From Apostichopus japonicus (taxonomy: Eukaryota; Echinodermata; Holothuroidea; Aspidochirotida; Stichopodidae), in the NCBI RefSeq assembly GCF_037975245.1, contig NC_092575.1:3043001-3107000 (forward strand): a stretch of 64,000 bases of DNA. The letters run 5' to 3'. The position numbers were made by a program, and so were the translations under genes. Every line of letters starts with the position of its first letter. The first letter of the stretch is position 1. Shown piece by piece: positions 50,418 through 64,000 of the stretch. The notes under the pieces are model-generated. The model was not told the origin of the DNA and made no database searches. It saw only the letters and a program-made list of their open reading frames with translations.

Positions 50418-51234
50418 TATGATTGCTCCTTGGGAAACCTTTTATTTCAGCAAGAATTTGGGATTTCACATGAATTATTGATGTATCATTTTAAAAACCA
50501 TATTTTTGAAATCATTGCAGAATTTTGGCTCTGAAAAAGTTGTGTTGAATGGGTCATTCACCTTCATTTTGTGATGAAAATCTATGGGAATGTATCTAGA
50601 ATTAACTGCAATGTTATTTGAGTACTACCTAATAGGTTTTGTGAACTTCCCACCAAAATCAAAGTGGTGCTTTTATTGCTATGTGATTAAATTAACATTT
50701 GGATACTACAATAAGCCAGTTTTTACATTGCAAAACTGTTGTCAGACATGCACCAAAGTTGTTATAGCATTTTCAAGAAATTCTCATGCCAAAAAATCTT
50801 GATCAACCCCCCCTGCCCCCCCCCCATACCACTCCCAGAGCATATTGGATGTATACTATATGAATGAAAGTAGTGTGTTCACTTTGGTTTATTGTGTAGA
50901 TCGAATGTTTAAGCATCCAATGATGGCCACAGTGATATCTATTTCAATCTAGCATTACCAATGAACTTTATTGATCATTGAAAGTGGATTTTGTTCTCTC
51001 TTCTCTCATGTAAACTGGATTTGTTTTGTATCTTATTTCCTGTAAACTGGATTTTCTCTCTCTCCTCTTGTAATCCCTCAATGCTTTGCTAAAATATTTT
51101 ATACCACTCCCTTTGTGAACTAACAAATCAAACATGTTCATATCCTGTCATTGGTTTTTGTATAATTTAACGAAATTATTTTCGTTATTCTACTGAACAG
51201 CAGCCAACTATCTGTTGAGACGACAGTTTGGCTC

Positions 51235-51592
51235 TTAAAGGCATTGAAGACTCGCCCCAAACAGCGTGCCGCGCTCTGAAAAAGTTAACTTTCCGTTGCT
51301 TGCAAGTGAAGTTTTCTTCTTGTCGCTACAAAATCCAGACAGTAATGACCTTGTTATCTTTTATCTAGACCTGAGATGTCCATTGCTGCTATATGTACAC
51401 TGTGTTGTGGGTATTGACCGTAGCTGTATGTATTGACTGTACACTAGTGTCTTATTTCCAACGATAGCAAGCTGTGTGTGTATTTTCTGGGATCAATGGT
51501 GGTGTCTCACACTTCTGTTACACCTCATTCGAAACTAGGTCAGATTACCGGCGTGAGACGTTTCTTTGTGCGTGAGTCTTCACACCCTTTAA
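51235..51592. mobile_element. TTAA-flanked miniature transposon, copy 3
   Basis: TTAA-AGGCATTGAAGACTCGC at the left and GTGAGTCTTCACACCCT-TTAA at the right. Internal CATTCGAAACTAGGTCAGAT and GTTAACTTTCCGTTGCTTGC are shared with copy 12234-12611 in the same direction. It lies downstream of the first MED21 polyadenylation signal and upstream of the second. Confidence 0.88.
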
Positions 51593-54500
51593 CAGAACTA
51601 AGTGACTTAGTCTTAGTACCAAACCTTTTATGATTACATTGTTATTATTCTTTTCCATTGTATCTGTTACACAGAAGTATTTGTAAAATTTTGAGAGATA
51701 TTCAATAAACAGTGATAACATTACGAGAAGGTTGCTTCGACTCGAGTTGGCCAAAATATGAACAAGAAAGAAAAAGATAAAAACAGACAGTGATTTGGGG
51801 CATTGGTGCTGCCTTTAACTTGTATTTCTGACACATTTTTATGTAATATAAACATGGGAGAACTTCTTTGTAAAACATATACTTGGCCTTGCGGCATGAT
51901 CGGGATTCATTAGTCATATACAGGGTACCACTAAAATAGAGGGTGACATAATCTTTTAGAACCAATTAACACTATCAAACAACTCATAAAGATTTGGAGA
52001 TATAGGTTTTTTTGCAGATTCGGTTAAGTCACAGCCAATTCTAATCTCTCCCGACCCTCATGATTCCAATTTTCTTAATAATAACTACATACACACTAAT
52101 TTACTTATATAATGGATGGGCCCATTGACAATATCACAAAAGGCCAATTCTGTAAATAACAGCTGCGGCATTATAACTCTGGAGGCACAAGTACCAAGGA
52201 TCTCAAAAATTGTTCTCGCTATGAAAAGTGTAGTCAGATTTTATTTTTCCCCTTTCACTTAATTGGTCCCTCCTCTTGCTCGGAGATGAACAAATATCGT
52301 TTCAGCATGACGGTAAAATATAACGAAGATGGTCATGAATTGTGTTCCCCCTCCCGATCCCTGAATGCAATTACAAAGAGTATCCTACTACAAACTCAAC
52401 TCATTTGACCTGATGATCAGAAGCATGTCATCATCAAAGCCAGACTTAGACTATGGGAATGGGCCAGGGGGGAGGGGGTGATGGGGAGGGGATCAGGAGC
52501 CTAGTATGTGCTTGCTGATCATTCAAATTCTCTACACAATCCATATCGGTCCACATCCCAAACTCGGTGGCAAAAATGCACAAGATGTTTTTAAGTTGCA
52601 TGCGACTGTTGGAAGGAGCCAAATTGACAGGGGTCTACTGTAGTATTTACCTCGTTCCTCACACTGCAGTCCCTAATCACAGTTACACTGTTAGTGATAT
52701 TGTTCACCACAGGCCTGTCCCTCTTTAACAACAACCAAAAGGTTTTATACAACAATGCATTGTTTTAATCGGTGAGACCCGTCAACAAGATTCAACGTCG
52801 ACGTCTTGACACTATGAGCTCCATCCCATACATATGAAAATGATCTGGCATTGTTACTTTTGAGGAAGAAATTTAAACAAAAAATTCTAGATTAAAAAAA
52901 AAAAAAAAAAAATATGAAGAGAAGAGGAACTTCTTCATACATTTCAAGCTATCTTCTAAACTTTTAAGCGTCTTAGTCAACAGTACAAGTTCCCAAAAAA
53001 CCATGTGAGCCCATAAAAGGACATCCCTTCATACAATAGTCCAGTATTAAAATACGAAGCTCCTACAAAGATAAAATGGTCCGCTTCTAAACTACAACCT
53101 CACCTTCCTCTCAAACAAAATGGTAGACTATGGTGATGACAAAAATATTGGTATATTCTTTGAAAACATTTTGTCACCTTAATAAAAAGTCTTATTGTTA
53201 AATACATCCTCCAATTCTCGACTAATTGGTAAGCTGTCGCTCCACCTTCTGCACCCCCCCCTCTACCTTTCCGGTCAAACTCTAAACCGTTTCCTAGTAG
53301 ACGAGAAGAGATTAGTACAGTCACTAGAGTTCACACCTCCCATGGCAGCAGTATGATACATATATATATATATATGTTTCATCACATTCTGTGAATATTC
53401 CAACAATCCTGCACACAAAGCATTGGCAGTAGATATAAGACGTTGATTCACAACGTTTGCAATTTTGCAATCAACTTTAATAGCAGTCTACTTTTCTTCC
53501 ATTAATTCATATACGATCAAAGTCACTTTTTACTTTCACTTGTCCAAATATAAAATTAAAACGATAGCTGAATATAAATCTTTTTCGAAAATCTGATTTC
53601 AATGTTTAGCACATTCTTTGGGTACATACATACATACATTTGCTTGATCTCCCTCGCTTGACTTTTAAACTTCAATCGGCCAATAAGAGTTACTCAGGTG
53701 AGCAGGGAACCTGGTGCTGCTTAAATACATGAGTAAGAGGGAGCCCTCAGCAGGTCTACGCAGTTTCAACCATGACATAATTTATCTCTACTCTGCATGT
53801 CTCGATAGACGTCACGAACGATCGACAGCAATGGCTCCATACTAATGTTACCTAACTTTTTTCCGATTGGACAAACCGTCAACATGTCACATGAATAAAC
53901 AACAGCCAAGCGAATAAAGTTCTACACAGCACTTTTTTAAGTACCAACAGATACACAGGTCCAAAATGGTCACCCTCTTACACATTACTACATCTAAATG
54001 TCTACGGTAAAACCAGAAGAGGGAAGAGTCAAAACTCTCTATCGAAATAGCTTTCCATTAAATGTATATGTCTTTAAAAAAGGCAGGTTACGAAATATGA
54101 AGGAGAAAGTAAATAAAGCCCCCCCCCTCCCTCCCTTCCCATCCCCCAGATGCACAAATGCCTATTTCTGTAATGCAACCTACTTGTATATCTCTGCATA
54201 TCACAGAAAATCAAACAATGATTTTTGCAAGAGCCAGACAATCACGATTTCCATCGTAACAACTACTAGACCATCTGATGCAATGTCATCTTGTTTCATG
54301 CATCCACCCATTGACCCTTTGACCTAGTACCATGGCTGCACCAGTGAAAATCCAACCCTGCCCGATTTTTTTTTCTCTCCTTGCGTGGATTACTGCTATT
54401 CATTACAACTGCACAACAAAAAGCGGAATTTTTTGTAAACCTTTTGAAGCATGTCAGGAGTATAATTTTGACAGATGGATTTGACCTTTGACATGCTGAT

Positions 54501-55747
54501 GAATTAAAGAGTAGGAAAGGATGACATCATCAACAACGAAAACACTTTCACGAAAAATATCAAAATTTATAAATTAATATCAACAAATCTAAGAGATATG
54601 TGACTGGAGAATCTCTACGACACCGATGTGGATACTTTTTTTTGCAGAAAAGTTTGCTTCAAAAGTTGAAGAGAATGCAATATAATGTTTAAATGTTGTT
54701 TATGGTACAGAACTATTTTGTCTTTTATAGTTACATATGGTAGAATATAACAAAAAATCACACTTTGTAAATATTTTCAATGCCATGCAAAATCAAACAT
54801 AAGATTTTTTTTTTCACTCTTCAAAGAAATATTCAAATTTCTCAATTAATGCTGTTTCATAATGTGTGAAACCTTGTTTGGATAACTTTAGAAGAGTTTT
54901 CATCATTTGCTTAACAAGCACTTGATTATGACAACTGGACTGTGTCCACAAGTGTAACAATAACATTTATGGTAACATATTAAATGCTCCACACCTTGTT
55001 GTACTTAAAAGGCATAACCAAGGAGTAACTTATTTCCATTTATCGGTCTCTTCACAAAATTCTATTATTAGGGTTTTTTCCCGCCCAGAGGAACTGTTCC
55101 ATTTTAGGTGAAAAACTGCCCTCACTTTCTGTTGCTCCCTCACCTTTTTGGGGAGGGGGGGGGTGGGAGTGTCATGTCCATGAAATAAAAATAAGATATA
55201 TGAATCTAGAAGATCTACACAAAGATATGAAAAAGAGTGATAAATTTTAAGATAGAAATAAAATGGTTTTCAACGGAAAATAGAAAGAATGTTTTCGTTA
55301 ACTGACATCTCTCCAAATAAATAAAAAAATAATTGTTTACCTGCCAGACGAAAAAAAAACCAGTTTAATAATTTCAACAAATTCATTTTAAAATTATAGT
55401 GAAAAATGACGTTGTCCGTTACAGTTATCGTCCATGCTTTTTTATAAGAAAGAGGGTCTCAAAAACACACCCCATCATGAAACCTTATGTCGGTTGATAA
55501 AATTAACACCCCATACTTCAGCTTTTGGAAATTATCAACTCTTCCATGAAAATGAACAAAAGTACGGAATAATCATGAAAAACATTCACAAAATGCACAT
55601 GTTGTTGGTTCTTTGATTACTTATGTTACCTCTAACACATAATTTTGCGATGGTCCATCCAATACGGTATTTGTAATGTCTTCCCAGGCTGACATTGTAC
55701 TTGCATACATAATACATAATTCATTGATTCAAAACTTTCCATGACGA

Positions 55748-55862
55748 AAGTGCACACTTGTTAAATGTGCACACCTTGTTGCACACCAAGTGCACACTGT
55801 GCACACCAAGTGCACACTTGTTAAATGTGCACACTTGAAAGTGCACACCTTGTTAAATGTTC
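55748..55862. repeat. GTGCACAC short-repeat cluster
   Basis: About nine GTGCACA motifs in 115 bp, with AAGTGCACACTTGTTAAATG and TGTGCACACC repeated. GTGCAC is self-complementary, so the cluster has many short palindromes. It lies in the gene-free region. Confidence 0.8.
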
Positions 55863-58747
55863 TGTACTTGCTCAGTCATGTTTGGTCTGTCTGTCTATCT
55901 GTCTGTTTAGAGTTCATACTTAAATGCCTTCTACTTATATCAAATCCTGCCACTGTTCACCCACTTTGCCAAAATGCATAGCCACAAGACACCAATCCAT
56001 TTTCACCAACCCTCTCCCCCACCCAACCCCCAATGCTTCACTTGCACAGGAGGATGTGAATATCGTAACGAGATGACTTCTTCTAAGAAGTAAATATTAT
56101 AACTGCTATTAAACTATATTCCAAAAAAAAAATAATTGAGTTCTCAAAGTTGATCATGTGAAAAATTCAAATTAGGAATGACATTAACTTCTTAGTACAC
56201 CCTTGACCAGTTCTCTGCTGGTGTAAAGAACCAATACACATCCCGCCCTCCATCCCTGCCTCTCCTGTCCCATGGTAAAAACCTCTACCAACCTTTCCCA
56301 CAAATCGACATCACCATGCCCATACAATAGTTTATCATCACTGCATCACTTGTAAAATGGCATTTTAACTTGGCCCCATCTCCATGAGTACAATAATTAT
56401 CAAATTATAATTCTTATATAATTCACAGCTCAACACAATAAAGATAAAGTGGGAAAAAAATTCTTTATACCTTTTTAAAAGGTTACATATAATGTTGGAT
56501 GATCCTTTGTACAAAATCTCTCTCTTTGTATCCACAACAAATGCCTTCAAATTACAAAAGGAAGATTGAAACAAACTATTGTGAGAGAAAGAAAAGAGAA
56601 AAAAAAAATTTGAAAGAAAAAAGAAAAAACTGTTATTTAAACCTTTACATAGATAGTGAAAAAGTTTTTTTTTTGTTTCTTGTTAGTAATTCGTTAACAT
56701 GATTTTTTTTTTTTCTTTGCGATGATCTTTTTTACATTAATATTCTAAAAACCTATTGAACTTAATATATTTTTCTAGTACATACAAAAATACATTAACA
56801 CCAAACCTGCGAGAGAGGGAAAACAAAAAATAAATCGAAGGGGGAAGGGGAAAAAAAGGTGGCGTTTAGTCGACTACGGAGGTGCGTTTTAAACACGATA
56901 TACTTGGAAGGACTTGGGTGACGAGGACTCTATTTAGTTCCAGGGATTGGCTAAAGCTTTGAACAAGTACACGATTAGTAAAATGAATCAATGCTCTGTA
57001 TATCCAAAAAAAATTGAAATTAAGACATGGTCAATCCATCAGGCAGGTATGAGCCTGCGGTAAAAAAAATCACGGAACTTTGCAAAAAAATTGCGGTATA
57101 GGCTCCAGTTTGCATGTTACAGTGTGTTAGGATAATAGTTTTTGTTCTCGTGGTAGCAAAAAAATCACGGAAAAAGCTCATGCCTGATCAAGGGAAATAT
57201 TAGTCTGGTGTTGAAGAACACTTCACTGGAACGGATGCTGCTTTTAATCTTTCTGACGATATCGTCGGTAAAAGGTTACCATCAATTAAGGACCTTGTGA
57301 GATTTTGTCTATTATTACATTCTTTGTCACTTGCTCTTTGTCTATGTGTCCAACACTAATTGATGTTTGCTGTACACCTATTGCAGACGGACAGATCACA
57401 AACAAGTTTTTACCGAATCCCATGCTAGTTTTTTCAGTGGCATAAATGAATTGTCGACTCCAGGAAGTTGACATCAACTGATATTTCCTATATGACCCCT
57501 TAGTCTGCTAACTATTTTTACCGCCTGACATTTTTCGGTTAAAATTCTCCCCAAAAAACCTGTAATTCAACAATGATTCTGATGGAATATGAGCATGGTT
57601 AGTACAACTCAACATGAAAATTAATGGTGCCAATTTATTGTTTTGTTTCATTATTCATCTGATTCTAAAGGACTTCCCTGACTCCCAGTCTCTGCTGAAG
57701 GTAATTTTCTATTGAGTTCACAGCAAAGATAAAGCAGCGACTCTCAACCCTTGAGGTGAAGTAAAGGAACTCACAACAAATTCACTTGACACAATTTTAT
57801 TGGAAAACTTTCAGAGCCTTCGATTCCATTGAGACTTCCTTGCAGAGGAGGAACGAACAGAGCTAACGACTACCTAGGGATGGACCCTCATTTATTTCCA
57901 TGCTAAACATTTTGGTAGTCTTCCACGCACGATTTTGGATATTTGGATACCCAAATTCCCCAAAACAGTGTACAGTAAATATCCCTGTGAAAACTTGAAA
58001 ATTTTATGGAGGTTGTAGAAACCCTTCCCAGGTAGCAAAGTGTAGTTCCCTGGTCATGTTCTTTGGTCAGGTGTCACTGCCCTTTTACCCCTGTGTCATT
58101 GGAAGGGTTGGGTGTGGTAGGGGGCAGGGGTGGACCTAGCCACGCATTGCGAATGTAAAGTTGTGGAAGCAAATCCAAGAATGGTGATCTCTTTTAAGGA
58201 TAAATGTGACCTCTCTTGCAATTAAGTTTATTATTATTATTATTAGGCCAGTGCTTTACAAAAGTTCCACATAATGAATATGCATATGTAATGCAAAGAT
58301 GTGAACAATGGAATGGAAAATAAATTCATTTGTAGATAACCTTTGCAGAGTGAACACAGTTTTGAATAAAGCATCACTCCAAACTGGCTAGTTTTTCATT
58401 CTGTTTGATTATTACAATATTTTCCTCTTCTCTGCTCTCCGCACCCCTCATACCCCTCTCATTTTGCTCACAGCTACGGCATACTGACAGAAATTTTCTC
58501 ACAAAGAAAAAGTCCATCAAACGAGAAACCACAAACATAAAAAAAAAGTGCACAGCTTTACTCCTGGTGACATCTATGAGTCAGACAATGGCAAAAAAAT
58601 AAGGGAAAGAAAACAAATACACAACTTTTTTGAAAAAATAAGAAAAATATAAACAGTACAATATACTTCTTTTTTTTTTCATCATTAATCTTGCAGACAA
58701 TTCCACAAAGCGTGCACTACTGGTTGTGGTCTGTATCTTCCAATCTT

Positions 58748-63761
<5,014 letters not shown>

Positions 63762-64000
63762 CTGAAGAACATTGATGTTAAGTAAGGATAAACAGAATAA
63801 AACCCCTCGTGACATGAATCAGGATACCATAAAATCAGAATGCCCTCTAGAAGCACTAGTAATTTGTAAGGGACAGTTTCCCCCTCTCATGATTAGGCTT
63901 GTCAAGAAACAACAAAGTGCTCAACTGCTTACAAATGTCCATAGGAAATCGTGTATCCTAAGGATGAATTTCTCTAATGTTAGCTTAAGGCCCTTTGGAG

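Larger units (their letters stand above)
50076..58747. other. Region between the convergent MED21 and ERK genes, no gene recognised
   Basis: About 8.7 kb holding the MED21 3' UTR on the left, a TTAA element (51235-51592), a small TA microsatellite near 53357, a GTGCACAC-rich repeat (55748-55862), and many A- and T-runs. Open frames are short and none resembles a known protein. The ERK 3' UTR must begin at 58747 and may run leftward for kilobases, as it does in vertebrate MAPK1, but I cannot place its end. Confidence 0.55.

Overview
This is animal nuclear DNA. The genes are split by many GT-AG introns, their products are metazoan (SEC14-like lipid-transfer proteins with a GOLD domain, the peroxin PEX12, Mediator subunit MED21 and an ERK-type MAP kinase), and introns and spacers are full of minisatellites and short inverted-repeat transposons. 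No operon, plasmid, phage or CRISPR signal was seen. The style fits a marine invertebrate deuterostome. An echinoderm is my guess, but nothing in the window proves it.

Layout: (1) 416-7184, minus strand: SEC14L copy A; its last two exons lie beyond the left edge. (2) 7185-16692: spacer with at least five transposon-like elements, one nested inside another. (3) 16693-25371, minus: complete SEC14L copy B (12 exons, 396 aa). (4) 27727-35656, minus: complete SEC14L copy C (12 exons, 396 aa, with the same twelve exon lengths as B). (5) 38380-45400, minus: complete PEX12 (9 coding exons, 350 aa). (6) 45401-47454: spacer between two divergent genes, holding the 3' end of a LINE. (7) 47455-50075, plus: complete MED21 (4 exons, 149 aa). 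(8) 50076-58747: MED21 3' region, a TTAA-flanked element and a long stretch where I recognise no gene. (9) 58748-63761, minus: the C-terminal four coding exons of ERK; the rest lies beyond the right edge.

The three SEC14L copies are a head-to-tail tandem array that arose by duplication. B and C are close; A has diverged, with codon insertions or losses in exons 1, 4 and 9. PEX12, MED21 and ERK have unrelated housekeeping or signalling roles and are simply neighbours. The main unusual content is the repeat layer. It includes eight short inverted-repeat elements in four families, each with a readable 8-bp target duplication; three TTAA-flanked elements; a partial exon duplication in copy A; and a 17-bp minisatellite that keeps a frame open for 489 codons. 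I found no convincing new multi-gene system. All exon boundaries were read by eye from splice motifs, reading-frame continuity and family resemblance.
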